In this document: piece after piece, positions 25,433-37,268 of the stretch
Layout: every line of letters starts with the position of its first letter
How positions within the stretch are numbered: the stretch's first letter is position 1
Source of the DNA: Azadirachta indica
Taxonomy: Eukaryota > Streptophyta > Magnoliopsida > Sapindales > Meliaceae
Direction of reading: 5' to 3'
Assembly (NCBI GenBank): GCA_022749755.1
Contig: CM040448.1
Coordinates: 12,584,481-12,648,480 of the forward strand
DNA: 64,000 bases
Made by a program: the position numbers and the translations under genes
Notes under the pieces: model-generated
Told to the model about the DNA's origin: nothing
Seen by the model: only the letters and a program-made list of their open reading frames with translations
Database searches by the model: none

Positions 25433-27921
25433 ATGGCAGCAGCTTTGAGCTGCCAATTTCATTGCAGAATATATCAGATTTCTCAGAATGTCAAAGCCAG
25501 GCGTTTTGTTTCTTGTTCAATGAATCCCCCTCAAAGCATCAAGGTAACAGTTGGGTTCACTCTTACAAATATGTTTTCCTTTTGGGGATTAACTTATTTC
25601 TGTTGAGAAATGTAGGTTATCATAAATGGAGCAGCTAAGGAAATTGGTAGAGCAGCAGTAATTGCAGTCACTAAAGCTAGAGGAATGGAGGTTGCTGGTG
25701 CTGTTGATTCTCATTTTGTAGGAGAAGATATTGGAATGGTTTCGTATTCTTCTCTGTTCTACTATTTCTCTTTCCAATAACTAAGCCAGTTATGTCCCGC
25801 CAATAAATAACAAAGATAAAACAAGTCAGCCAGTCACGAAAGAACTATTTACCGACACAATTGCTACTGAACACACTTTATGTAAAAGTACAAAATCCCC
25901 AGACTATTTTAACTAAAAAATATCTTTATTGATACTTTTAACTAAACTCTAATATAATATTGATTATTGACGATGCCCTTATCCAAATTAATCTTCAACA
26001 CCCCTATCATTACTTAGGTTTAGTGTTTATTTATCATATTATTCTTCTGCTATAAAATTTAACTCACGTCATCAAAGTTAAACAGTACCTCAAGAACAGG
26101 CATAAATTTTACTGCTTACATTCATTCGCATTAATCTCAAAAGATCCTTGACGTGTTAATAGGTGTGTGAAATGCAAGAGCCTCTGGAAATTCCTATAAT
26201 GAATGATCTCACAATGGTATTAGGTTCCATATCTCAGGTAATCTACTTGCATATTTTTTTAACTTTTTCAAACATAAAAATGTTCAAAAACATGTGTTTC
26301 TCACATGAATTATTCATGGATTTCTGTCAGTCAAAAGCAAGAGCCGTAGTCATTGACTTCACCGATCCTACAACAGTTTATGACAATGTGAAACAGGTTC
26401 AATATCCATGAGAACACATGCCTATGTTCTTAATACAAAATTCAACATTTGTCGTCTTTAATCTGCATTTGATCAATCACTAGGCAACAGCATTTGGCAT
26501 GAGAAGTGTCATTTATGTGCCACGGATTACGGTTGAGACCGTATCAGCATTATCAGCATTCTGTGAGAAAGCCAGCATGGTGAGCACAGGGTGAGATATT
26601 ATTTAACATTTCAGTATACTTTCTGTTTTACCTGCAGTACTCTTGCACCTTCCGTCTCTAAATTACAATTATTATACGTGCACTTTATAGCATTACATTC
26701 ATGTCAGGGTTGTCTGGTTGCACCAACACTGTCTATAGGATCTATTCTCCTCCAGCAAGCTGCCATTTCTGCCTCCTTCCACTATAAGAATGTGGAAATT
26801 GTGGAATCAAGGGCAACTGCAAGAGTAAGATAATTTCATTCATCTTCATTTCAGTTAAGATGGCTTATCCAATCTTCCTAGTTTTATGAATAAATATTTC
26901 ACTTGTAGTCTCTAGCTTTCTTTGTGAGACATGTATCTATATTGGCTAAAAATATCATACCAAGTAACTCTTACCTTGCACACAAAAAATTGGTGACAAT
27001 AAGTTCTCTTTAATTATCAGGATTTTCCATCACCAGATGCAAACCAAATTGCCAACAACCTTTCTAATCTTGGTCAGATCTACAACAGAGAAGATATTTC
27101 AACAGATGTCAAAGTAAGTATAAATTTAAAATCAAAGCACATCAGCAACGGATTAACGCTAAAAATTAGGCCCTTTTTGTTACCTGGTTAAGAATGATGG
27201 ATGAGAAGCAAAAGTTGAAAACATTGCATATGCTCACAGAAATTCCAGTTCAATCGTTCCAGGAGTGGCAATTCAACTGGCATTGTTGAATGTTAGATAA
27301 AGTTAACAACAAAACCTGCAGGATTATACCATATCTGCAGAAAAGAGAAAAATCTAAAAGATAAATTTTGATTGACGATGGATCATATCATTACATAGAT
27401 TTAACAGAAGCCAATATAGTTCAAAACTTCAAATACTCTCTAGAGAACAAATAATTGAGATGGCTCATTATTCATTTTGCTCCACAAGGCAAGGGGTCAG
27501 GTCCTGGGAGAAGATGGAGTTCGTGTGCATAGTATGGTACTTCCCGGGCTTCCATCCAGTACAACAGTTTACTTTTCTGGCCCAGGAGAGGTAATTTTTC
27601 TCTTTTGACCTTTTAAAAAAAAAAAGAGGAAAGAAGGCATGGTGTGATATTTTACCTCTGTACTGAATGTGATCCATAAGTGACACTGGCCACAGGTATA
27701 CTCCATCAAACATGATATCACAGATGTGCAGTCTCTCATGCCGGGCCTAATCTTGGCCATTAGAAAGGTTGTACATCTAAAGGTAATCCAAGTCTCATGA
27801 TATGCTCTTTCACCTCTTTGTGCAAACATTCAGCTTTGACTCATCAAAAAGTAAAGCATTTCTGATTTATCTTATCCATACTTTGCAGAATCTGGTCTAT
27901 GGTTTGGAAAAGTTTTTGTAG
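25433..27921 (+). CDS. CRR1: CRR1, chloroplast DapB-like NDH assembly factor
   Basis: Stromal protein related to dihydrodipicolinate reductase (DapB); in Arabidopsis CRR1 is needed to assemble subcomplex A of the chloroplast NADH dehydrogenase-like complex. Ten exons: 25433-25543, 25616-25738, 26163-26237, 26331-26396, 26484-26579, 26708-26824, 27021-27113, 27489-27590, 27696-27782, 27889-27921; every exon is a whole number of codons, giving 300 residues. The start MAAALSCQFH opens a basic, Ser-containing transit-peptide-like region. Rossmann fold VIINGAAKEIGRAAVIAV begins at residue 38; then DFTDPTTVYDNVKQ, a core GCLVAPTLSIGSILLQQA and the end NLVYGLEKFL. The bacterial DapB catalytic motif HHxxKxDxPSGTA is not seen; the corresponding place reads VESRATARDFPSPDAN, which fits a scaffold rather than a lysine-pathway enzyme. 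It converges on CCB2. Confidence 0.95.
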
Positions 27922-28789
27922 GAACCCAAGTGCTATTCAACTTACTCTAGTCAAACCTTGGTCATGACTCAATAGGGGATCTGCATGAATGTTTACCTGG
28001 AAGAATCAGTTCATGGGTTGGAGAAATTTTGTTGGAACATATTCTTCAATCTCCCTATTCTACAAAGTACAACCTAAACCTCAAAAATGATTCAAAAGCG
28101 ATACATGTGTCATCCTGCAGAGATATTTGACAGAGGAAGCTCAAGGAAAAAATGAGAATAGAATAGCATATTCTACCATTTCCTTTCACATCAAAATGTA
28201 AATCAGTGAATTTTTATTAGACTCAATGGTTGTGCTGGCTTTTTGAAATTGAAGTCAAGCATAAAGTAGGCAATTGTTTTCCAGATACTTAAACAGATAT
28301 TTCCATATCAATAAAGTAAGAATCTCACTGCTGGTACTGATATATAATATTCTTGAGGGCTGCTGGATTGCTGAGAACCCATAGAACAAGCAGGAACCCA
28401 AAAAATACTGAGTTTCACTTTATTACTGAGTTAAAACTATCCAGCCATTTGACTAGTGAACCAAAGTCAAAGACCAAAGGTATTGACAATCTACCGAAAA
28501 GATTTACTCTCAAGAGAGAGACACAAATTCAGTAGTTAAATTTCATATTACCAACCACTACCTTCTTATGGGGGTTATTATCAAAACCATCAAACAAAAA
28601 TTTTGAAACAAAACGTTTGTCATTGGCCACTTACAAGCATTATGGCTACAACGCTTTTCTACTATATGTGTTACAACTGGAAATAAACATTTCACTCATT
28701 TGGGGTGGTGGGAACTTTAAAACAGATGGTAGCTTCCACAAACAAGTCATTCCACTTTGCACTCTTCTCATGTAATTCACCCACCGGTT
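27922..28789. other. Convergent spacer between CRR1 and CCB2
   Basis: 868 bases between the two stop codons, holding both 3'UTRs and terminators. No other gene is seen; the ORF at 28353-28535 is unsupported. Confidence 0.6.
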
Positions 28790-31700
28790 TCAAGGCATAT
28801 CTACAAAATAGTTTGAATAAGTGAAAAGAGTGGTGAACTTGCCTTTTATGTTATACTATAAATAAAGTATTATATCTTCAAAGTGGAAAATCAATATACA
28901 ATCTCAAAGCATCTGCACAACTAAGCATTGACAACGGACAGTTGAAGAAATAAAAGATTATAGCAGACTTAATTATATCTCTGGCTAATTAAAAGACAAG
29001 TTCCAATTTTAGTTCAAATCTATTCATAAGCTCTTACCTTTAAATTTGTTTGCAATTGCTCTTATCCAGGCTCTATCTTTATCACTATATGCATACCTAA
29101 GGCTTGAAGCCAGTAGGACAAAACCTTCAACCTTTTCCATCTCATTGGAACTAGAGTTTGGAGCTTGTATCACAGGTTGAACAAACAGAGAAAAAGTTCC
29201 CTTGGGAAGCATCTCCCATTGTCCAGCATCTGTAGCAATGATCAAACCTTCATATTGCTTAAAGATTACAATAAAAAATTAGAAAACCATAGACAATGAG
29301 TAAAATATTGCTCTAATGGAATGAACAAAATTAACATTAAGTGCTCAGGCAAGAAATACCAACATTCATAAGAAACAACTTTGAAGATGCAATTGAATAA
29401 AATCTCACATAAATGCTGACACTTGACCACAACAATTCACCAATGTGTTGTGTAAAACCAAACAAAACAAACCATATAATCAATCAACTAGTTTAGCAAG
29501 TTCGGCAGTTAAAACTCTAAAAATACAGGAAAATTGGGACAGTGACAATGACTTTCATTTTATAAAGGCAGCTGAAGTTCTACACCATGCCAATAATGCT
29601 TAAAAAAAATGAATGACTGTGTAAAAGAAGTTATCTCAAGAAATACAGGGGTACCCATAACTAGGATCAATTATAGGCCCCATCCTGACTGGGGGATCCC
29701 GCATGTTGTGCCATCTCACTCCAGGCTCAGTTACAGTCCATTCCAGAATTCAAAAGAAAAGAGTACCCAAGTAAAGGTATCAGTCAAGAGATATAATAAC
29801 AACAACAATAATGGATCATTCTCGTAATAAGTGTTAGAATTAAAATTAGATTTATTTAGTTTTACTAGGTTTAGTCTTATTAAGTAGTTCAAGTAGTATT
29901 AGTCTTTTCCTTGTTTGTCAAGAATTTCTAAGTTTATGAGGATTCCTATTTTATGTTGCTTTATTATTTCCGCCTATATAAAGGCATGTTTATATACTTA
30001 GTTCAATAATTCAAGAGAGATTAAATATAGTTTTATTTTCTTCAACAATAAGAATGCTTGAGATTGCCTGCTATGCATTCACATCACCACTAGCAGATAT
30101 TACCAGCAAGGTTAACCAGGATCTGGAAGCTTTTGCATTTGATTGGCTCCTGATAAATGAGAATAGGTTTCTCCTTCTGGCCACCAAACCAGAATCAGCT
30201 GAATGAAGGCCTCTTAACATAATTGATTATTTAATAATGAACACAAACACGGAAAGAGAGAAGAGGGGGGAAGAAAATAATATAAAAAAATAACAGTTCT
30301 TAGACCAGTGGATAAGCGGGATCAGGAGAAAGTGAAAATATTTCTTGACTTCATCACGTAAAGGGGATGTTGTAACATTATCAATAAAATGAGTGACACA
30401 TAAAACCTGCCAAAGCCACCAATTTCGCTTAGAAGTGGAGATAAATTATTTTAGTTGATATATGAACAAAGTTTTAGCATTAAGTTTTCAACAGCGAGGA
30501 GGCAGAAATTCTAAAATTTCAAGAAGTTGTAAGATGCTAATTATGTAGCACAAGAAAAGGTAACTGTCTTGATACTAATTGTGCATAAAAAAAAAAAAAA
30601 AAGAATTGTTTCATATATAGATTTATTTTTATCTAAAGCAAAGTCCAGTTTATTTCTTACCTGCACCCTGAGGAAAATAGAGGCTATCCTTCAAATCAGA
30701 CAGACCAATCTTTTCTATCTGTCTGTCAAACCATTGAAGTAATTGAGTTTTTGAGGCACCATCTGGTGTGTTCCAGTATCCACGTATACATAACTCTCCT
30801 TGAATTGATATCAACTGAAATTTTGAGACACTAAGTCTAATGCAAAAGTTGTACATTGTTAAAGAATAAATTCTAGCATCTGTATAAGATCTTTTACGAA
30901 TGGTTATTAGCTGGAGATACCACAGATATGGAATTTGTATTGCGCAATAAAACATATGTTGCCCAGGCCAAATTCTCCTTTAAAGCATCTGAAATATTTT
31001 GTGACATGACAAATATTTGCTCGCCACTTTCAGGAAGAGTTTTTTGATCAACTGGAGTAGCACCCTGCATGATTTCCCAAATCACCAAATCCACAAAAAT
31101 GTTAAGCGTACAATAAATGCACACAAGATCAGCTAGCTTCAAGTTAAGCTTTGAATTAAATTTTCTAAATTAGCATCAATCCTACAATTGCAATCCGTAT
31201 ACAATTCTTAGCTAAAAAAAACAATGAATTGAACAACCATTAACAAGTTCAAATTCATGATCAGTTAACAAATTCAAAATATAAAGAAAAAAATAATTAT
31301 ACAAGAACTACCTTGAGGAATTTACCGAGATAAGGAAGTGCAACAGAAAATGCAGCCAAAGCAAGACCTAGACCCTCCGATCTCTGTAAACAAAAATTAA
31401 AATAAATTAAAAAGATATAAGAATCAAACTAAATAAACACTAAAAATCGGTATCACCAACCAGCTGCGCTGACGTAGCTGAATTGGAAAAAGCAAAGTGG
31501 TTCAATACAAGAAGCGAACCGAAGCCATAGCCAATCCATCTCGGTAAATACGACTCGTCGAATCCAGGTATCCCTGAAACCAAACAGCGGCATCCGATGT
31601 TTAAACTTAAAGACAGAAATTGTGCACGCATATGAAAATGAGAGAGTGAGTAGCTACCGAATGTGAAACGAAGAACGGAGAGATTAAGTTCTTGTTCTCG

Positions 31701-31814
31701 TGGTTGCGAATTATCAAGGCGTGCAAGAATTGAAAATGAATTTTTGGTGGTTTTGGCGCGAGGTCTGGGAGGAACTTTCAACTGCATTAACGGGTTGGAT
31801 AACAGAATGCTCAT
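28790..31814 (-). CDS. CCB2: Cofactor assembly of complex C subunit B, CCB2
   Basis: Thylakoid-associated factor of the CCB pathway, which attaches haem ci to cytochrome b6 of the b6f complex (Arabidopsis CCB2/HCF208). Seven exons: 31658-31814, 31461-31573, 31312-31383, 30921-31064, 30661-30814, 29038-29229, 28790-28800; 843 nt, 280 residues. A Ser/Lys/Arg-rich transit region (about 1-45) precedes two membrane segments, WIGYGFGSLLVLNHFAF and LGLALAAFSVALPYLG, then a soluble domain (GATPVDQKTLPESGEQ onward) ending DRAWIRAIANKFK. The last exon supplies only the final residues Asp-Met-Pro and the stop; this tiny exon is the least certain part, since it rests on a TAG acceptor and frame. Intron 5 (29230-30660) contains a solo LTR. 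Convergent with CRR1, divergent from the SLK2-type gene. Confidence 0.93.
29832..30047 (+). mobile_element. Solo LTR (Copia-like) in CCB2 intron 5
   Basis: A 216-bp block starts TGTTAGAATT and ends TTCTTCAACA (TG...CA termini with TGTT/AACA inverted ends). It is flanked on both sides by the same 5-bp duplication ATAAG (29827-29831 and 30048-30052). Inside is a promoter-like CTATATAAAG near 29982 followed by a plausible R/U5 region. The size, the 5-bp target duplication and the termini fit an LTR left after recombination of a Copia-type or TRIM retrotransposon. It lies antisense to CCB2 if the TATA orientation marks its direction. Confidence 0.85.
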
Positions 31815-33232
31815 TTTGCTTTAACCACAGTTAGGGAATTTGAGAGCATTGAGAGGAATTTTGTTGATTAGAGCAGGACCGTGATGCCACTTCATCGCAC
31901 TTGATAGATTGCCGTAATTTTGTGGAAAAACTCGAACTAAATAAATTAAGACGAAAAAGTTAAATGGATTTGAGATGGATTAACTGAGGCTTTTTGGCCC
32001 ACGGGCCAGTGCACAGGTCCGCAATGAGTGAGGTGGTGAGTTGATTCGGTGAGTTAGGAGGCCGTCGCCAACAGTATTGGCAACGCCACGGTTTTCCACG
32101 GTTTAACAGCTTTCTGATTGGTTGCACGTCCCTGCGTGTCAAAGAAGAACTTCGACTAGGGTCTTGGCAACCGATGCGCCTATATAATTAAGAGTAATCG
32201 TAATTACATGTTAGATATAAAATAATAGGAGTACGCGACAATTGTTGATTTGATTTTGGTTTGATCAGCAAAATTAATTACAGATAACATAATTTTTTTT
32301 TCCATTAATTTAAGGGTAAGCAATATTTTCTTCCACAAAAAAAAATGCCCCTAAATTTAATAATAAAAAATTTTATCTTTAACTAATTTTTTTCATAACA
32401 AGATTTTTAAATATTTAAATCTTCAAAGAAGATTAAGGGTATTTTCAAAAATTTTGGAGGCGGTGATAGTGGAATTTGAAATTGAATGAATCTTTTTGTA
32501 TTTCAATCAAACCTAATAAAATATTTTAATTTTAAAATTAAATAACTAATACAATATTAAAAGTACTTTTCATGAGATAACGTATCCATTTTGCCGATAT
32601 TATTTAAAAAAAAATGTATTTATTAATAGGAGTTTTATCACATATTTTAATTAATTTTTAATGAATGAGAGAGAATTAATTTCATTGATTGAAGGTGGGA
32701 TATTTATGTTGTGGGTATTAGTATGGTATATACGCTCAAATTTTAGATTTAATTCTCGACTCTTCGTTTATTGTTTTTTAAGTTGGAAATTATAACACAA
32801 TGGTTGGAAACTTGGAATTATGATGGCAACTTTGGAAATTTAAAAAATTGTAGTTAGAACCCGATGCACCATATCCTTGCCCTTATATTTATAGATATTC
32901 TATTGGAAATGCCTATCAGCCGTCGACACGTTTTGTTATTGCGCTACTCAGAAGATTCAGAACGGTACGAAACGTTGCTGTAGTGACAATTACGTTGATT
33001 GCGGAATTTGATTATTTCAATCGGACGGTTAGAATTCGATCAATTAGATATACGAAACGAACATCGATTGTTGTGACCATGCACGTGCAGCCTTGCATCA
33101 ATGTTAAAATGCTCCCCCTTTAGCAACGTTTGTTTTGATGTTTTAATGCTTCTGCTATTTAAATATTAAAAGACTTCCAGAGGACGACATTAAATAATTA
33201 AAAGTAAAATAAAATAAAATAAAATAAAGGCT

Positions 33233-33294
33233 ATCAAGATGCGGAGAGTGGCCTTTGTTATAAATTAATTGAATATAATACTCTGCATCTTGAT
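33233..33294. repeat. Inverted repeat with a nested direct repeat
   Basis: ATCAAGATGCGGAG (33233-33246) is mirrored by CTCTGCATCTTGAT (33281-33294), matching at 13 of 14 positions with a 34-base loop. The loop contains TAAATTAATTGAATATAATA, which recurs just outside the right arm (about 33297-33321). It could be a short stem-loop transcript or a miniature element remnant. Confidence 0.7.
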
Positions 33295-34916
33295 TGTAAA
33301 TTAATTAATTGAATATAATAATATAAAAATATTTAACATAATTGAATTCGAGGAACGAGCCTTCGCAAGCAAGGGTCAACAAATGGTGCCCAGTGGAGCA
33401 ATTATCTGCAAATTATATTATTTCCGCCACTAACGACAATAAATAATTCATTCAGCATAAAATATTCAAGTAATCAATAACTTAAATATAATAAGACGTT
33501 TGATCAAGTCAAAAAGTAATTAATGCGATAATTATTTAGAATTTGGTAATGTTAATAACTATACTGTACGTATAAATTATCGTACATACTCGTGATAAAA
33601 TATTATATTACCAATATATGTATATATAAATATAAGGACAGGATATAATGTTTTGTTATAATATATTTTTGCACAAATTTTTATATAACATAAATTTTAT
33701 ATAAATGAGTAACGTACAATTATTGTACACCAAAAATATAATTTCAATTTTCAAAATTAGATTAATATGATAATTATATCAATAATATAAGAATTTAAAT
33801 AAGATTTACGAATTAATCTTAATAACATATACAATATATATCTGTATACATATGCGTACGTGCGCGTTAATATTATACGTTATTAATAATGGTAATGATA
33901 ATAAAATAAAATCATAATGAACACATAAGTTGTGGTAAACTTATTTAAAAAAATATATATATAAACGTTTGGATGTTTTTTAATAGATATAACTATTAGA
34001 TTTATTTACGAAATAATAATATTTTACCTAATTTTTTTCAAACAATAATGATGACATACTTTAGTGATTTTAATTAATTAACTATTGATTTTAGTTTTTT
34101 TTAAATTATTTTACATACATTTTTTGTTGTTGTTTTTATTAGCTATACAATTATTAAAATTAAGGAAACTCTTTCGATTTGTTGTTTCCATAGAATTTAA
34201 AAATATTATTATCCCCATGTATTTTGCAACAGTTTGTTCAGTCATTTTGTAGAAAATACTAATGAAATGAAAAATACTAACAATTTCTAACTACACCATT
34301 AACAAGTGCTTTTAGAATAGTTAAAAATAAAAATAATATAATATTGATTATTTTTAAGTATTACTCTAATTTTAATGATAAAACCGAACTAGTGACGGGC
34401 ACATCATTCAAGATGAAACATATTTGAGATAATATTTAAAAAGAAAATAATTGTATTTACAACGATTGGAAGAAGATTAAGCCCTTTCGAGATCTGAAAA
34501 ATATTTTCAAATGTTTGTTAAAACATTGTTTAAAATTTTATAAAAAAAGCTAGTAGTAAAGAAGAAAATAAAGATATTTAAAATCTCTAATCTATGCATG
34601 TAAACTTAACTGATCAACGCGTGAAACTCCTCTGCCACAAAAATTTCGGTATGTGTTGGCTCCCATCAAATGCACCTGTTTTCATTTGTCTGACAGTCAT
34701 GTTAGCTTATCATTACCGTTTTAAATATAAAAATAATATTAGACAATGGAAAAAAAAAAAAAGTGCGAAGGCAAGCAAAACAAAGGTCTATCATTTATTT
34801 ATTTATTTATTGTATTTATAAAATAGGAATTACAGTACGAAAGATTTGTGTGCTTTCACAGTGGCAGCAGCTCACACGAGGATTTGTTTCTATTGTACAT
34901 TTGTACGTGTTATTCA

Positions 34917-35297
34917 CACGTGGCAATATGCCTATCCATCTATATCCTTTTAACCCTAAATAGTAAATACTAAGCTAATCTCACGTGTATACTTATTTTC
35001 TATGTACCAACAATGTTAGCCAATCATATGCCAGCAACATCACTTTACCTTTATTTTAATAATCAAAATACCCCTATTGCTTCCAAAATATACCATATGT
35101 TCTGCATGTATTGACGTGGCATGCTCTGATTGCGCAACTGTATAGTTGTTGTCACTGTACCAGATATTAGCCCATGGAGACCTACCCTAGGCGATCTAGA
35201 GTTTTCGAATGAGATTATGCCACGTCAAATACAAGTTGACGTCACCGCCGGGCGATCAAACACAGTCTACATTCTTTTATATTTCTCAGGACACGTG
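34917..35297. promoter_or_regulatory. G-boxes upstream of the SLK2-type gene
   Basis: CACGTG hexamers at 34917-34922 (context CACACGTGGC), 34982-34987 and 35292-35297 (context ACACGTGTCA), all within 460 bases of the TATA box. These are bZIP/bHLH binding cores; light or abscisic acid input is an inference. Confidence 0.45.
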
Positions 35298-35370
35298 TCA
35301 TGTAATGCACCTGATATAGACCGTGGCTTACCGGTGCAGCCGGTGACCCCCCTCTGCAATTCCCGCTAGG

Positions 35371-35477
35371 TATAAAAACAGCCTCCTCGAACTATCTCTC
35401 TCTCTCTGCGATGCTTCAGTTTCCAAATTAAGCGAGCAAAAAGTAACGTTTTGCCTTTTCCAGCTCGCAATTGTAAG
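35371..35477 (+). promoter_or_regulatory. TATA box and non-coding exon 1 of the SLK2-type gene
   Basis: TATAAAAACA at 35371-35380 precedes a CT-rich leader. A good donor, TTGTAAG|GTTAGT, follows at 35477/35478. The next likely acceptor is near 36404 (TAGTCAG|GCC), shortly before the ATG, so a 5'UTR intron of roughly 0.9 kb is inferred, typical of SEUSS-family genes. Exact intron ends are not proven. Confidence 0.6.
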
Positions 35478-36458
35478 GTTAGTGTATTTTCTATTTTTTT
35501 CGTTTATTATTTTCGATATATTTTTTTAGCTTAGTTGTATGCAACTTAGTTCGTTTTTTATTTTAGTTTCAATATATTTTGATCGATCTTTGGAACTGTT
35601 AGAACTCATCGTTCTGCTTTTGCTTTTAAAAACGAGTGTTTGTAATTTCTATTACTCGTTCAGTTCTTGATCTCATTGTTTTAGAGTTTAATTAAGGCTA
35701 ATCCGTTGATGTTACCAGGGTTTAAAATTTGGGAACTTTTCTGTGTCGTAATCGATGTGCGCTTCATCGCAGTTTGTGTTTCTCGATGTGCGTGATTGAT
35801 GTGAAGTTAAAATTGATTAGGAGTTTAATTTCATGAGTTGCATGGTTAAATTGTTAATAGGTGTTTGAATGTTCATTAATTGGAGTGTCAGCTCTGTTTC
35901 AGTGGTGTCCAATTTAGCCGGTTGACTTCAAATTAGGGTTTTTAATTATGGTCAGGAAAGTAGGTATTTTCCTGCTGAAGGAGTTGGTTTGGGAGTACTT
36001 TGGTGTTTTTACCGCGCTTTAGTTTTGATTTATTTTTTTAGGTGAGATTCTGTCAAAATTTTTGTGCTGTTATTTTCATTTAGTTTTTGTTTTTCTATTT
36101 CTAATGTTGTTGTTTGCTTTGTCTATTGGACGTTGTTTAGATCCCTACAACAATTTGTCGAAAGCTCAAACAGATCATAAACATTGCAAACAATTTGGTC
36201 AAGCAAGAGCTTGTTGATTTGTAATAATCTTGAGTTAGTCGATGACAGTAGTGATTCAGGGAATGAGATTTGTGTCTCTCTTTGGTTGGTGAAGTGGGAA
36301 TACTTAAATTGTCTATTGTGATTTTTGTTTTATTTGCATGGTTATTGTATTTTTATGATATTGAGGGAGTTGAGGAACGTATTTATTATTGAAAGTAGTA
36401 GTCAGGCCTGGCTCTGGAGAGCTATTTAGACTCTGGCCACCAGGAGGCGGTGCCACCC

Positions 36459-37237
36459 ATGGCACCATCTCGGGTGGCTGGGGGTTTAACCCAGTCTTCC
36501 TCAAGTTCCGGAATTTTCTTCCAAGGAGATGGGCAGTCCCAGGCTGTAGTTAACTCTCACTTGAGCTCATCATATGGAAACTCATCAAATTCAATTCCTG
36601 GAACTGGACGTCCCAATCTGGGTCCGGTTTCTGGGGATGTGAATAATGCGGTGTTGAACAGTGTGGCAAACTCAGGACCGAGTGTTGGGGCAAGTTCCTT
36701 GGTCACAGATGCAAATTCAGCGCTTTCTGGAGGTCCCCATTTGCAGAGAAGTGCAAGCATCAATACAGAATCATACATGCGCTTACCTGCATCACCAATG
36801 TCATTTTCTTCTAATAATATCAGTATTTCTGGCTCATCAGTCGTTGACGGGTCCTCTGTAGTTCAGCAGGGCTCTCGTCCAGACCCGAGTGCCCAGCAAG
36901 TGCAGCAGAGTCAGCAGCAGCCAGGTGCGTCAAGTGCTACGTCCCTACCCACATCACAAACTGGCCAAGTGTCACTTCCCATGGGCCCTCGTGCACCTGG
37001 ATCCTTCATTCCAGACCCTAATAATCTGTCCCAGGTGCAGAAGAAACCGCGTCTCGATATCAAACAGGAGGATGTTTTGCAGCAGCAGGTGTTACAACAG
37101 CTGCTGCAGAGACAGGATTCCATGCAGTTGCAAGGCCGTAATCAGCAGTTACAGGCTTTGCTGCAGCAGCAGCAGCAGAGACTAAGGCAACAACAGCAGA
37201 TTCTACAGTCCATGCCACCATTACAGAGAGCCCAGTT

Positions 37238-37268
<31 letters not shown>

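Larger units (their letters stand above)
31815..35370. other. Divergent intergenic region, CCB2 to SLK2-type gene
   Basis: About 3.6 kb. The first 300 bases carry the CCB2 leader and promoter; the middle is strongly AT-rich with no gene, including a 13/14-bp inverted repeat at 33233-33294; the last 500 bases hold the G-box-rich promoter of the SLK2-type gene. ORFs at 34594-34963 and 35130-35369 are unsupported. Confidence 0.55.

Noticed and set aside
29609..29827. 72-residue ORF next to the solo LTR
   Set aside because: No similarity to gag or pol; the LTR is alone and the ORF ends before it.
36450..36458. Upstream start of the SLK2 frame
   Set aside because: The codon at 36450 is GTG; the first ATG in frame is 36459 and matches the family's N-terminus better.
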